From Cyclobacteriaceae bacterium (GTDB lineage: Bacteria > Bacteroidota > Bacteroidia > Cytophagales > Cyclobacteriaceae): a stretch of 64,000 bases of DNA. The translations under genes were made by a program, and so were the position numbers. The stretch spans positions 310,001-374,000 of the forward strand of contig JAEUUG010000012.1 of the NCBI GenBank assembly GCA_016787565.1. The letters are read 5' to 3'. Numbering within the stretch: the first letter of the stretch is position 1; each line of letters opens with the position of its first letter. Positions 52,637 through 62,600 of the stretch are shown one piece after another. Below the pieces are notes generated by a model. That model made no database searches. It saw nothing but the letters and a program-made list of their open reading frames with translations, and was not told the origin of the DNA.

Positions 52637-53821
52637 ATGAAAGAACTGAAATCTATTCTGGAAGCGTGTAAGAAAGTTGATTTCACACAACGAAAAGCTG
52701 CACTTGCTACGGTAGTGAAAGTTCGTGGCTCTTCGTATCGCAGTCCCGGAGCACGGATGCTCATTACCGATGATGGGAAGTGGGTTGGCTCCATCAGTGG
52801 AGGATGTCTGGAGGGCGATGCCTTACGCAAAGCAAGACAAGTCATAATGAACAAGAAACCCATGACTGTTACGTATGACACACGGGAGGAGAGTAATCAA
52901 AATTTAGGCATTGGTTTAGGTTGCAATGGCGTTATCGATGTATTGATCGAACCTGTTGACCCAATCGATGCTAACAGTCCGATTAAACTTTTTGAAAGTA
53001 TCGTGAAAATGAATGTGCCCGTTGCACTGGCGACTATTTTTGACAGTGCTAACGAAAGGGCAATCGGAAACAAAATTCTTATCGCCCCTGAAAGTACACT
53101 GCTGCATAATTTTTTCAATCCTCAATTTGAGGAGATCGTAAAAACTGATTTGCGTACGGTTTTTAAGACAAGAAAATCGGAAGCCAAAAAATACACTTTA
53201 AAAGCAGTAGAGTTAGAAGTTTTTATCGAGCTGATTCAACCCTCTGTCTCACTGATAATTTTTGGAGGTGGATTTGATGCCCGCCCTGTAAGCCAACTGG
53301 CCAAATCGTTAGGCTGGGAAGTGATGGTTACAGACGAATGTGTAGCGCATATTGCCCCGGTATTTTTTCCCGATGCTGACAAACTATCGCTGTGTCACCG
53401 TCAGTTTATTGATCGGGATTTTAGCATCACATCCTATACGGCTTGTGTACTGATGTCACACAATTATGAGTATGACCGTGACGTGCTACAAAAATTAATT
53501 AAAACTGAAACTTCGTATATCGGCATATTGGGCCCTCGTAAACGCTTTGATAAAATGCAGGACGAATTTCAGACCGCGGGTATTCAACTCACCAATGACG
53601 ACTACCATCGTATACATTCCCCGATTGGACTTGATATCGGTGCAGAAACGCCTGATGAAATTGCCGTCTCCATTATTGCTGAAATACAGGCGAAATTCTC
53701 CAATCGCTCAGGTGGATTTCTAAAGTACCGCACTGGACCAATTCACCAGCGCGATACTCTGAGCGACCAGGTTTTCAAACAAGTACACCTCCACGTACCG
53801 GCAAGAGCTTCGGGAAGCTGA
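52637..53821 (+). CDS. XdhC-family molybdenum cofactor maturation protein
   Basis: A 394-residue XdhC/CoxI homologue that should insert sulfurated cofactor into the molybdenum hydroxylases upstream. The N-terminal XdhC motif is RGSSYRSPGARMLI with SGGCLEGD (about 29-62), and the C-terminal Rossmann domain starts at LIIFGGGFDARPVSQLAKSLGWEV (about 210-233). It starts 14 bases after copy 2 of the large subunit. The position is typical for this enzyme class. Confidence 0.9.
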   Translation: MKELKSILEACKKVDFTQRKAALATVVKVRGSSYRSPGARMLITDDGKWVGSISGGCLEGDALRKARQVIMNKKPMTVTYDTREESNQNLGIGLGCNGVIDVLIEPVDPIDANSPIKLFESIVKMNVPVALATIFDSANERAIGNKILIAPESTLLHNFFNPQFEEIVKTDLRTVFKTRKSEAKKYTLKAVELEVFIELIQPSVSLIIFGGGFDARPVSQLAKSLGWEVMVTDECVAHIAPVFFPDADKLSLCHRQFIDRDFSITSYTACVLMSHNYEYDRDVLQKLIKTETSYIGILGPRKRFDKMQDEFQTAGIQLTNDDYHRIHSPIGLDIGAETPDEIAVSIIAEIQAKFSNRSGGFLKYRTGPIHQRDTLSDQVFKQVHLHVPARASGS

Positions 53822-53894
53822 CCTACTGCACCTGACAAAAGTCATTTCCGTAGATATGATCTTGTTTAGTATCTTCGAGAATTCAAATCACCCT

Positions 53895-54392
53895 ATGAAA
53901 AACCTGATAACAACCTTCTCGCTTTTACTTGTGGCTGGTTTTTGCCTTGCTCAAAATTTTGAAAAGGAAATTAACACACAGGTATGGAAACCCTTCATTG
54001 ATGCGTACTCAAAATTTGATACGGAAAAGTTCATGGCACTCCACTCCACTAACGTGATACGGGTTTCCCAAGACGAAAAGAAAATATTCAACTTCACAGA
54101 TTACAAAAAGAACATTGCCCGCGAAAATCAATTCAACAAAAACTATAACATAAAAGCCAACATCGAACTTCGTTTTCAGGAGCGAATACACTCCGAAATA
54201 TTAGCTTATGAAACCGGTTTCTTTAAAATCAGCGTCATTGAAAACACGGGGAAGAACGCTACCGTATACGGAAAATTTCAGGTTACCTTGCAGAAAGAGA
54301 AAGGCACCTGGAAAATCCTGGTTGACAGCGATACCTCCGAAGGAGGCTCTGTTACGGAAAAAGATTTTCTTTCAGCTAAATCCATGGAGTAG
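53895..54392 (+). CDS. Exported NTF2-like (DUF4440-like) protein
   Basis: From the ATG at 53895, 165 residues with a signal peptide (about 1-20, ending CLAQ). The rest resembles an NTF2/SnoaL-type cone-shaped fold: an N-terminal helix with VWKPFIDAYSKFDTEKFMALHSTNVIRV and a final beta sheet ending KGTWKILVDSD. No catalytic residues can be assigned. It lies between two cofactor genes, xdhC and mocA-like, without an obvious link to them. Confidence 0.7.
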   Translation: MKNLITTFSLLLVAGFCLAQNFEKEINTQVWKPFIDAYSKFDTEKFMALHSTNVIRVSQDEKKIFNFTDYKKNIARENQFNKNYNIKANIELRFQERIHSEILAYETGFFKISVIENTGKNATVYGKFQVTLQKEKGTWKILVDSDTSEGGSVTEKDFLSAKSME

Positions 54393-54426
54393 TCTGATGT
54401 CATCAATTTCCTACCTTTAGAATGGT

Positions 54427-55017
54427 ATGAACATCGGAATCATTCTCTTGGCAGCTGGATCTTCATCCCGTTTAGGGCAATCAAAACAACTGGTACAGTT
54501 TGAAAACAAGACGCTGCTGCGCAGAACCACTGAGGTTGCATTAGAAACCAAACCCCACAACGTTGTTGTGGTGCTGGGGTCTGATGAACCAGTGCATCGC
54601 CAGCTTATTGCTGATCTGCCGGTGAAAATTGTTTACAATAAGACTTGGGAAAAGGGAATGGGCAATTCGTTGAAAACCGGATTACACCATCTCCTGAATC
54701 TCGATCCCACAGTAGATGCCGTCATAATTCTGGTATGCGATCAACCTTACCTAAAGAGTGAAAATATAAATTCTTTGATTACAGCATTTCAATCTGAGAA
54801 TATACCCATCGTAGCATCAGCCTATGACGATATCATGGGTGTACCTGCCCTTTTCGGAAAATCAACATTCGCAAGTTTAGGATCACTGGATGATCAAAGT
54901 GGCGCAAGAAAAATACTCCGCCAATATCCAATAGTTAAAAGTGTACCCTTCCCGCAAGGAAGAATTGATGTAGATACACCCGAAGATCTGCTGCATCTTT
55001 CCGTCAATCGTCAGTAA
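54427..55017 (+). CDS. MocA-like molybdenum cofactor cytidylyltransferase
   Basis: A 196-residue nucleotidyltransferase. The signature LLAAGSSSRLGQSKQL (about 7-22) binds the nucleotide, and VCDQPYL (about 104-110) coordinates metal. MocA converts molybdopterin to the cytosine dinucleotide form used by xanthine-oxidase-family enzymes such as those encoded upstream, so the assignment fits. A MobA guanylyl role is less likely in this setting. Confidence 0.87.
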   Translation: MNIGIILLAAGSSSRLGQSKQLVQFENKTLLRRTTEVALETKPHNVVVVLGSDEPVHRQLIADLPVKIVYNKTWEKGMGNSLKTGLHHLLNLDPTVDAVIILVCDQPYLKSENINSLITAFQSENIPIVASAYDDIMGVPALFGKSTFASLGSLDDQSGARKILRQYPIVKSVPFPQGRIDVDTPEDLLHLSVNRQ

Positions 55018-55054
55018 AGATTTCCATATTTTTATATTCAATTAAGAACTTCAG

Positions 55055-55741
55055 ATGAAGCTACGAATCCTGTCCAGATTCCTGATCGTTTTGCTTTGGT
55101 TAGCAACATTAGTCGTAGCCTTATGCTGGATATTATGGAAAGACGCACCTTTTGATCCTGAACCCATTACGGTGGTATTGGGATTGATTTCAACAGCCGT
55201 AACGGCACTGCTGTCTGAATTTGGTTCACGCCTGGAAGAAGAGGAGTTTTCACTTCCGTATGCGCTGGCCTATGGCTACGTAAACAATTTTGTTGAACCC
55301 CTCATTTCACAACTCTTAAAGAACATTCCATTAGGAAGCCCGACACCCAGACTATACATCTACATCCCTGAAAAACTAGCAGAGTTGGAGCCTCGAAACA
55401 TTGAGCGTGTGATAGGAAGAATAAGAATGAAAAGCTTTGAAGACAAAGTGATCAATCTTGAATTTCAGGAAGGCCGCGCGAGGGATGTGTTAACCGTAAC
55501 ACAGCACGGGAATAAACGTGTATACTTTGATTTTCCGAATACTTTACTCAGCCTGAATAGTCTGATTGATTATAAAATGGAATCCAGAAAAAACCGGTTC
55601 AGCGATTCGATTAAGGAAGATATGGCAAAAGACTACATTGTTAAATTCAAACAAGTAATTGAGAAACTGATTGAGACAAAGGACTTAGGAGATTATGTCT
55701 TCTTCGTTGATCGGGAGTTAAAAATAGAATTTGACCTATAA
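55055..55741 (+). CDS. Membrane-anchored bacterial STING-like protein (TM-STING)
   Basis: A 228-residue protein with two hydrophobic helices (about 9-28 and 38-53) and then a domain that I read as STING. By eye against human STING: PYALAYGYVNNFVEPLI (68-84) matches the ligand-pocket helix GLAWSYYIGYLRLIL, putting Phe79 at the base-stacking Tyr167; PRLYIYIP (98-105) matches QRLYILLP; a hairpin with Arg141 and Arg143 takes the place of the lid; YFDFPNTLLSL (157-167) matches LEYATPLQTL; and the C-terminal helix and strand (191-219) also fit. Bacterial STINGs bind c-di-GMP and, in TM forms, are thought to act on membranes. No partner cyclase is in the window. Its function here is inference. Confidence 0.75.
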   Translation: MKLRILSRFLIVLLWLATLVVALCWILWKDAPFDPEPITVVLGLISTAVTALLSEFGSRLEEEEFSLPYALAYGYVNNFVEPLISQLLKNIPLGSPTPRLYIYIPEKLAELEPRNIERVIGRIRMKSFEDKVINLEFQEGRARDVLTVTQHGNKRVYFDFPNTLLSLNSLIDYKMESRKNRFSDSIKEDMAKDYIVKFKQVIEKLIETKDLGDYVFFVDRELKIEFDL

Positions 55742-55780
55742 AAAAAACCATCCGGATTACCGAATGGCTTTTATGTTTTA
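55742..55780. terminator. Bidirectional terminator between the STING-like gene and rpsJ
   Basis: CCATCCGG, four bases, CCGAATGG forms a hairpin with a single mismatch, with an A run on the left and TTTTATGTTTT on the right. It can stop transcription from both sides. Confidence 0.75.
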
Positions 55781-55795
55781 GATGTTTTATCAAAA

Positions 55796-56101
55796 CTACA
55801 CTTTGATCTCTACATCAACGCCACTGGGAAGCTCAAGCTTCATCAGGGCATCTACCGTTTTTGCACTATTGGAATAAATGTCAACCAATCGCTTGAACGT
55901 ACAGAGTTGAAATTGCTCTCTTGACTTTTTGTTCACGTGTGGTGAACGAAGTACCGTAAACTTTTCCTTCTCAGTAGGCAACGGAATTGGCCCGCTTACC
56001 ACAGCACCTGTAGCTTTTACAGCACGTACAATCTTTTCAGATGATTTGTCGACCAGGTTGTGATCGTACGACTTTAGTTTTATTCTGATTTTTTGGTTCA
56101 T
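55796..56101 (-). CDS. rpsJ: 30S ribosomal protein S10
   Basis: 101 residues, normal length, with the S10 stretches [10 protein letters not shown] near the start, [29 protein letters not shown] (about 37-65), and [11 protein letters not shown] at the end. It also works in antitermination as NusE. Last gene of the minus-strand block; a terminator follows it. In most bacteria rplC comes next, but here the convergent STING-like gene does. Confidence 0.98.
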   Translation of the reverse strand: MNQKIRIKLKSYDHNLVDKSSEKIVRAVKATGAVVSGPIPLPTEKEKFTVLRSPHVNKKSREQFQLCTFKRLVDIYSNSAKTVDALMKLELPSGVDVEIKV

Positions 56102-56146
56102 ACTATCTGTTTTAAGGAAATCGCCTAAATCCTTTAATTGTATTAA

Positions 56147-58249
56147 TTATTTAGCCACTGCGCCTTTCACTTCATCAATAACTTTCTCTGCGAGGTTTTT
56201 CGGTACCGGTGCATAGTGTGCAAAAGTTAGTGAAGCAGAAGCACGACCTGATGTGATGGTACGCAAATCAGTTACATAACCGAATAACTCCGACAACGGT
56301 ACATCTGCTTTTATTACCTGTGCACCGGCACGGGTATCCATACCCTTCATAACACCTCTTCTTCTGTTCAAGTCACCCGTTACAGAACCTGTGTACTCAT
56401 CCGGAGAAACAACTTCTACCGCCATGATCGGCTCCAGCAACTGTGGCGCTGCCTTACGCGCTGCTTCCTTGAAACCTAAGCGCGCTGCAAGTTCGAAAGA
56501 TAGCGAATCTGAATCCACATCGTGGTAAGATCCGTGAAACAGTCTTACACGCATGGAGTCAATCGGGTATCCGGCTAATGGTCCGTTAACCATAGCATTT
56601 TCAAAACCTTTTTGTACGGGTTGAATAAATTCACGCGGAATCACACCACCCACAATATCATTAACGAATTCAAGACCTTCTTTGCCATCCTCACGGGGTC
56701 CGATTTCAAACACGATGTCGGCAAATTTACCACGACCACCCGTCTGCTTCTTATATACTTCCTTGTGCTCAACATTCTTGGTGAGCGCTTCTTTGTACGC
56801 TACCTGAGGAGCACCCTGATTGATCTCAACTTTAAATTCGCGCTTCAGACGATCGATGATGATCTCCAAGTGCAATTCACCCATGCCCCGAAGAATAGTC
56901 TGACCAGTTTCCTGATCGGTATTTACCCGGAGGGTAGGGTCTTCTTCAACCAATTTAGATATAGCCATTCCCAACTTATCCGCATCAACCTGCTTTTTAG
57001 GTTCGATTGCGTATCCGATTACCGGCTCAGGGAATACCATGGATTCCAGAACTACTTTACGCTTTTCGTCACAAAGTGTATCCCCTGTTTTGATGTCCTT
57101 GAACCCTACAACAGCACCAATATCACCAGCAGACAATCTTTCGATCTGGTTCTGCTTATTGGCGTGCATTTGGAAAACGCGTGAGATACGTTCCTTCTGA
57201 CCGGATCGGGTATTGAAAATGTACGAACCTGACTCAAGAACTCCTGAGTAAGCACGCACAAAACATAAACGTCCAACGAAAGGATCAGTTGCAATTTTAA
57301 AAGCCAATGCTGCGAAAGGTTCCTTCTCATCAGGCCTGATCACCACTTCTTCTTCTGTATCCGGATTCGTACCGATGATGTTGTCTTTATCCATTGGTGA
57401 TGGCAATAATTCCATCACATAATCCAACATCGTTTGAACACCTTTATTCTTGAAGGATGAACCACACACCATGGGAACAATGGCCATGTTGATGGTGGCT
57501 GCACGCAACGCCTTCAGGATTTCTGTTTCCGTGATCGAATTAGGATCTTCGAAAAACTTCTCCATCAACGTTTCATCGTAGTCAGCTACTGCCTCGAGAA
57601 GTTTTTCCCGATACTCCATAGCTTCCTCCTTCATATCCTCAGGTACTGGAATAACTTCATACGTCATTCCTTTATCAGTCTCATTCCAGATGATACCTCT
57701 GTAATTGATGAGATCGACAACACCTTTGAAATTTTCTTCCGCACCAATAGGGAGCTGAAGCGCAACGGCTTTGCTACCCAACTTCTCCTTCACTTGCTTG
57801 CAAACTCCCAAAAAGTCAGCACCGGCACGGTCCATTTTATTTACAAAACCAAGTCGGGCAACTTTGTAGTTATCCGCTAGTCGCCAGTTCGTTTCTGACT
57901 GAGGCTCTACGCCATCAACAGCACTGAACAAGAAAACAAGACCATCTAATACACGCAGCGAACGGTTTACTTCAACCGTAAAATCCACGTGACCAGGTGT
58001 ATCAATAATGTTAATATGATAATCTTGATTGCGATATTTCCAGTGTACGGTTGTTGCTGCAGAAGTAATGGTAATACCCCTCTCCTGCTCCTGCGCCATC
58101 CAGTCCATGGTAGCCGCTCCATCATGCACCTCACCAATTTTATGGCTTACTCCGGAATAGTATAGAATACGCTCCGTAGTGGTTGTCTTACCGGCATCAA
58201 TATGTGCAGCAATACCAATATTTCTGGTGAATCTTAAATCTCTGGCCAT
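56147..58249 (-). CDS. fusA: Elongation factor G
   Basis: Catalyses translocation on the ribosome using GTP. 700 residues with the G-domain motifs [13 protein letters not shown] (P loop, about 16-28), the switch [17 protein letters not shown] and NKMD, then domains II-V including the tip loop region. Length and motifs are standard. It lies 14 bases after rpsG and 45 before rpsJ. Confidence 0.98.
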   Translation of the reverse strand: MARDLRFTRNIGIAAHIDAGKTTTTERILYYSGVSHKIGEVHDGAATMDWMAQEQERGITITSAATTVHWKYRNQDYHINIIDTPGHVDFTVEVNRSLRVLDGLVFLFSAVDGVEPQSETNWRLADNYKVARLGFVNKMDRAGADFLGVCKQVKEKLGSKAVALQLPIGAEENFKGVVDLINYRGIIWNETDKGMTYEVIPVPEDMKEEAMEYREKLLEAVADYDETLMEKFFEDPNSITETEILKALRAATINMAIVPMVCGSSFKNKGVQTMLDYVMELLPSPMDKDNIIGTNPDTEEEVVIRPDEKEPFAALAFKIATDPFVGRLCFVRAYSGVLESGSYIFNTRSGQKERISRVFQMHANKQNQIERLSAGDIGAVVGFKDIKTGDTLCDEKRKVVLESMVFPEPVIGYAIEPKKQVDADKLGMAISKLVEEDPTLRVNTDQETGQTILRGMGELHLEIIIDRLKREFKVEINQGAPQVAYKEALTKNVEHKEVYKKQTGGRGKFADIVFEIGPREDGKEGLEFVNDIVGGVIPREFIQPVQKGFENAMVNGPLAGYPIDSMRVRLFHGSYHDVDSDSLSFELAARLGFKEAARKAAPQLLEPIMAVEVVSPDEYTGSVTGDLNRRRGVMKGMDTRAGAQVIKADVPLSELFGYVTDLRTITSGRASASLTFAHYAPVPKNLAEKVIDEVKGAVAK

Positions 58250-58263
58250 TGAATAATGTCGAA

Positions 58264-58731
58264 TTAGAATCTGAAGTGTGAAAACGCCTTGTTAGCCTCT
58301 GCCATGCGATGGGTATCATCTTTTTTCTTAATGGCAGCTCCCTCTCCTTTTGATGCTGCGATAATTTCGGCAGCCAATTTATCCATCATGGTCTTCTCAC
58401 CACGCATTCTCGCATAGTCAATCATCCACTTGATGCAAAGGTTGACTTTACGCTCAGGCCTGATTTCAACAGGAACCTGAAATGTAGCACCACCAACCCT
58501 GCGGCTCTTTACCTCAACAGAAGGCGTTAGGTTACCCATTGCCCTCTTCCAAACTTCTAAACCACTTTCGTTTGTTTTCTTTTCAACCAATCCGACAGCA
58601 TCATAGAAGATGGTATAGGCTACACTCTTCTTACCGTCTTCCATCAGGTAATTCACAAATTTCGTCACCAAAGTATCGTTGAACTTTGGATCAGGAAGTA
58701 AGTACCGCTTTTTAGGTTTTGACTTTCTCAT
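58264..58731 (-). CDS. rpsG: 30S ribosomal protein S7
   Basis: 155 residues with the S7 pattern: [55 protein letters not shown] (about 68-87) and the C-terminal [10 protein letters not shown]. It binds 16S rRNA in the head of the small subunit. Between rpsL and fusA, with gaps of 13 and 14 bases. Confidence 0.98.
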   Translation of the reverse strand: MRKSKPKKRYLLPDPKFNDTLVTKFVNYLMEDGKKSVAYTIFYDAVGLVEKKTNESGLEVWKRAMGNLTPSVEVKSRRVGGATFQVPVEIRPERKVNLCIKWMIDYARMRGEKTMMDKLAAEIIAASKGEGAAIKKKDDTHRMAEANKAFSHFRF

Positions 58732-58744
58732 GGGTCAATTCAAG

Positions 58745-59158
58745 TTATTTTTTACCGCCTTTTGCTGGTGCTGCAGCTGCTGCGCCTGGCTTAGGTCTTT
58801 TTGCACCGTATTTCGATCTGCTTTGCTTGCGTCCGCTTACACCTGAAGTATCCAGAGCACCACGTACAATGTGGTAACGAACACCAGGAAGATCCTTTAC
58901 CCTACCACCGCGAATCAGCACAATGGAGTGCTCCTGAAGGTTGTGGCCTTCACCGGGGATGTAGGCATTCACCTCTTTCTGGTTAGTGAGACGTACCCTG
59001 GCAACCTTACGCATGGCTGAATTAGGCTTTTTAGGGGTGGTAGTGTACACGCGGGTACAAACTCCTCTACGCTGAGGGCATGAATCAAGAGCAGGAGACT
59101 TTGATTTGAATGTCAATTTCTTTCTTCCTTTTCTTACAAGTTGCTGAATGGTAGGCAT
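58745..59158 (-). CDS. rpsL: 30S ribosomal protein S12
   Basis: 137 residues. The decoding-centre loops are present: [16 protein letters not shown] with the lysine at the streptomycin-sensitive position (near 43) and [14 protein letters not shown] (near 84-97). The C-terminal extension rich in Ala and Lys (about 123-137) is longer than in E. coli and typical of this phylum. First gene after the promoter. Confidence 0.98.
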   Translation of the reverse strand: MPTIQQLVRKGRKKLTFKSKSPALDSCPQRRGVCTRVYTTTPKKPNSAMRKVARVRLTNQKEVNAYIPGEGHNLQEHSIVLIRGGRVKDLPGVRYHIVRGALDTSGVSGRKQSRSKYGAKRPKPGAAAAAPAKGGKK

Positions 59159-59197
59159 TTATATTTCAATTAATAAACCTTTCAAAAATTAGGACTG

Positions 59198-59228
59198 CAA
59201 AGGTATCATAAGAAACAAAGGATACAAA
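59198..59228 (-). promoter_or_regulatory. Promoter of the rpsL-rpsG-fusA-rpsJ operon
   Basis: On the minus strand TTTG (59225-59228), exactly 19 bases, then TACCTTTG (59198-59205). This is a full match to the Bacteroidota housekeeping consensus TTTG-N19-TAnnTTTG and lies 40 bases ahead of the rpsL start codon. Confidence 0.75.
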
Positions 59229-59287
59229 ACCTTTTACTAAGATTTTTGACTCCTATTCTGCTTAAAACACCTCTTTTAACAACATAA

Positions 59288-59611
59288 TTAAGCTTCTCCA
59301 ATAGCTCCCCCAAAATTCATCGGGAATTTGGGCATATCATCGGTCCGTTTGATGGGGCCGAAAGAAGTCTCATACTTGTCGATATTGTCTTTCAACGCTA
59401 GCAAAAACCGCTTGGCATGCTCCGGAGTAATCACAATACGTGACTTCACTTTAGCTTTTGGAACTCCGGGCATAAGGCGAATAAAATCGATTACAAATTC
59501 ACTATTAGAGTGTGCAATCATTGCAAGGTTAGAGTAAATCCCCTCTGCAATTTCTTCCGAGAGCTCAATATTGATCTGATTCGGAGCTTGTTTGTTTTTA
59601 TCTTCTGCCAT
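59288..59611 (-). CDS. DUF3467-family protein
   Basis: A 107-residue soluble protein with the DUF3467 pattern: QINIELSEEIAEGIYSNLAMIAHSNSEFVIDFIRLMPG (about 12-49) and KVKSRIVITPEHAKRFLLALKDNI (about 54-77). Function unknown. It sits between rpoC and rpsL, as it often does in this phylum, which suggests a link with transcription or translation. A terminator-like hairpin separates it from rpoC, so it may have its own promoter or depend on read-through. Confidence 0.88.
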   Translation of the reverse strand: MAEDKNKQAPNQINIELSEEIAEGIYSNLAMIAHSNSEFVIDFIRLMPGVPKAKVKSRIVITPEHAKRFLLALKDNIDKYETSFGPIKRTDDMPKFPMNFGGAIGEA

Positions 59612-59621
59612 GGCTATCTAT

Positions 59622-59651
59622 AAAAAAGGGTTGACCCTTGCGGATCAACCC
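59622..59651 (-). terminator. Terminator between rpoC and the DUF3467 gene
   Basis: GGGTTGA, ten bases, TCAACCC, followed on the minus strand by TTTTTT. A perfect 7-base stem lies 20-50 bases past the rpoC stop and ends 10 bases ahead of the DUF3467 start. Confidence 0.8.
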
Positions 59652-59670
59652 AGTACTAACATGCTCTACC

Positions 59671-62600
59671 TTAATCCTGGAGCTCTTTTTCTTTATCCTT
59701 TGCGCGCTCCGCTGAAGCCCTGAATGAATCATATTCATCCTGATGGGTAACGATCATCTCGTTAAACCTGCGCTGACCTGTTCCGGCAGGGATAAGATGA
59801 CCTACAATCACGTTCTCCTTCAACCCATTCAACCAGTCGGTTTTACCACGGATGGCTGCCTCACTTAACACTTTCGTGGTTTCCTGGAAAGAGGCCGCAG
59901 ATAACCAGCTTTCTGTTTTCAAGGACGCTTGGGTGATACCCTGAAGCGTTGGCCTTGATACCGCTGGCATGGCATCACGAACTTCCACAAGTTTCAAATC
60001 CTTTCTGCGCAGATTTGAATTCTCGTCCCTCAACTCACGTGGATTGATAATTTGCCCCGGTTTCAACACCTGAGAGTCGCCTGCATCGATAACTACTTTC
60101 TTATCCAGAACCGTATCGTTATCCTCACGGAATTGCAATTTATCAACATATTCACCTGGCAAGAAACTGGTGTCTCCCGGATCAATGATCTCAACTTTCT
60201 GCATCATCTGACTAACAATAGCTTCGATGTGCTTGTCGTTGATCTTCACACCTTGCAGACGGTATACTTCCTGAATTTCATTCACCAGATACTCCTGAAC
60301 TGCAGTCGGGCCCTTGATGGACAAGATATCAGAGGGTGTAATTGAACCATCTGATAAAGGCTGACCAGCCTTCACGAAGTCGTTATCCTGCACAAGGATA
60401 TGTTTCGAAAGCGGCACTAAATAACGCTTCTGAACACCATCACGTGATTCGATGAAAATTTCACGATTACCACGCTTGATGCCTCCATAGGTCACAACAC
60501 CATCAATCTCGGAAACAACAGCAGGATTAGAAGGATTTCGTGCTTCAAATAATTCTGTTACACGTGGCAGACCCCCTGTAATATCACGGGATTTACCCAT
60601 GGTACGTGGAATCTTCGCCAACACCTGTCCGGCTTTAATTTTCTCTCCGGCATCAACAGCCAAGTGAGCCCCAACCGGAATGTTATAGCCTTTCGTTTCA
60701 GTTTTACCTTTTACAACAACAGCCGGGTTCTTTGTCTTATCACGAGTTTCGGTAATAACCTTCTCACGGTGCCCAGTCTGTTCATCCGACTCTTCTTTAT
60801 AAGTAACACCTTCAATAATCGATTCATATTCAATGGTACCATCGAACTCTGAAAGGATAACCGCATTGTAAGGATCCCAGAAGCAAAGCTCTTCTCCTTT
60901 TTCAACTTTCTGTCCGTCCTTCACTTTCAGGAATGAACCGTAAGGAACGTTGTTGGTAATCAGAACACGATTCTTTTCCTTTTCAACGATCCGGATTTCA
61001 CCGGTACGACCCATCACCACGCGTACAGGTTTATTATCATTATCTGTTGTTTCGATAACACGGATACCTTCAAACTCAACAACACCGTTAAATTTGGCTT
61101 TGATGTTTGCATCTACCGCAATGTTTGATGCTGTACCACCAACGTGGAAAGTACGAAGTGTAAGCTGCGTTCCTGGTTCACCAATAGATTGCGCGGCAAT
61201 AACACCAACCGCCTCCCCTGCCTGAACCATCTTACCGGTTGCCAGGTTACGGCCGTAACATTTTGCACATCCACCCACTTTCGATTCACACGTCAACAAT
61301 GAACGAATTTCAATTTCTTCAATGCTTGTCTCTTCAACTCGCTTCGCGATTTCATCCGTGATCTCCTCATTGCTTGCGCAAATCAATTCATCGGTGATTG
61401 GATCATAAATATCATGAACGGTAACTCGACCCAAAATTCTCTCAGACAAAGGTTCAACGATATCTTCATTGTCCTTGAGTGCCGTTACTTTCAAACCACG
61501 CAATGTTCCGCAATCCTCTTCAGATACTACAAGATCCTGCGCTACATCTACCAACCTCCGTGTCAGGTAACCTGCGTCAGCTGTCTTCAACGCTGTATCC
61601 GCAAGACCTTTACGTGCACCGTGAGTCGAGATAAAGTATTCCAATACATCCAATCCTTCTTTAAAGTTTGAAAGAATCGGGTTTTCGATGATCGAACCAA
61701 CTGAACCAGCAAGGTTCTTTTGTGGTTTCGCCATCAGACCACGCATACCACCCAACTGACGGATCTGTTCTCTCGAACCCCGAGCACCTGAGTGCATCAT
61801 CATGTAAATGGAGTTGAAACCTTGTTGGTCATCTTCCAACTGACGCATCAGCGTGTTGGTCAGCAACGTATTCGTACGCGTCCAGATATCAATTACCTGG
61901 TTGTAACGCTCGTTGTCTGTAATAAGACCCATCATATAGTTATTCCAAACAGCATCAACTTCTTCTTGCGCGTTAGCCACAAGTTTCTCTTTCTCTGCCG
62001 GTACTTTAACATCACCCAAGCCCATGGAAAGACCACCTTTGTAGGCCATCTGGAATCCAAGATCCTTGATATCATCGAGGAACTTCGCAGCTTTCGATTG
62101 ACCTGCAGCTTTGAATACATCCGCAATGATAGTTTGCAATTTCTTCTTCGTTAGAAGTTCATCTACAAAACCAACTTCTTCAGGAACGAATTGATTAAAG
62201 AGAACACGTCCAACAACGGTTTCAATCAATTTATATGAGATCTCACCAGTCTTCTTGTCTTTAACTGTTGCTCTTACTTTGATAATAGCGTGCTTCGACA
62301 ATTTTCCCTCATTGAAAGCAACAATTACCTCCTCTGAGGAATAGAATTTCTTGCCTTCGCCAACAACAATATGTTCAGGCGTGCTCTTTCTACCCTTTGT
62401 CAGATAGTAGAGACCCAGTACCATATCCTGAGAAGGAACGGTAATAGGTGCACCGTTAGCAGGGTTCAAAATGTTGTGCGAAGAAAGCATCAGCATAGAC
62501 GCTTCAAGAATTGCTTCTTGCCCTAGCGGAACGTGAACAGCCATCTGGTCACCGTCAAAGTCAGCGTTAAACGCAGTACATACTAACGGATGAAGTTGAA

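Noticed and set aside
53856..55741. A CBASS operon formed by the STING-like gene with upstream genes
   Set aside because: The upstream nucleotidyltransferase has the MocA-type LAAGxSxRxG signature, not the GS-x-D-x-D core of CD-NTases, so it is not a cyclic-dinucleotide synthase.
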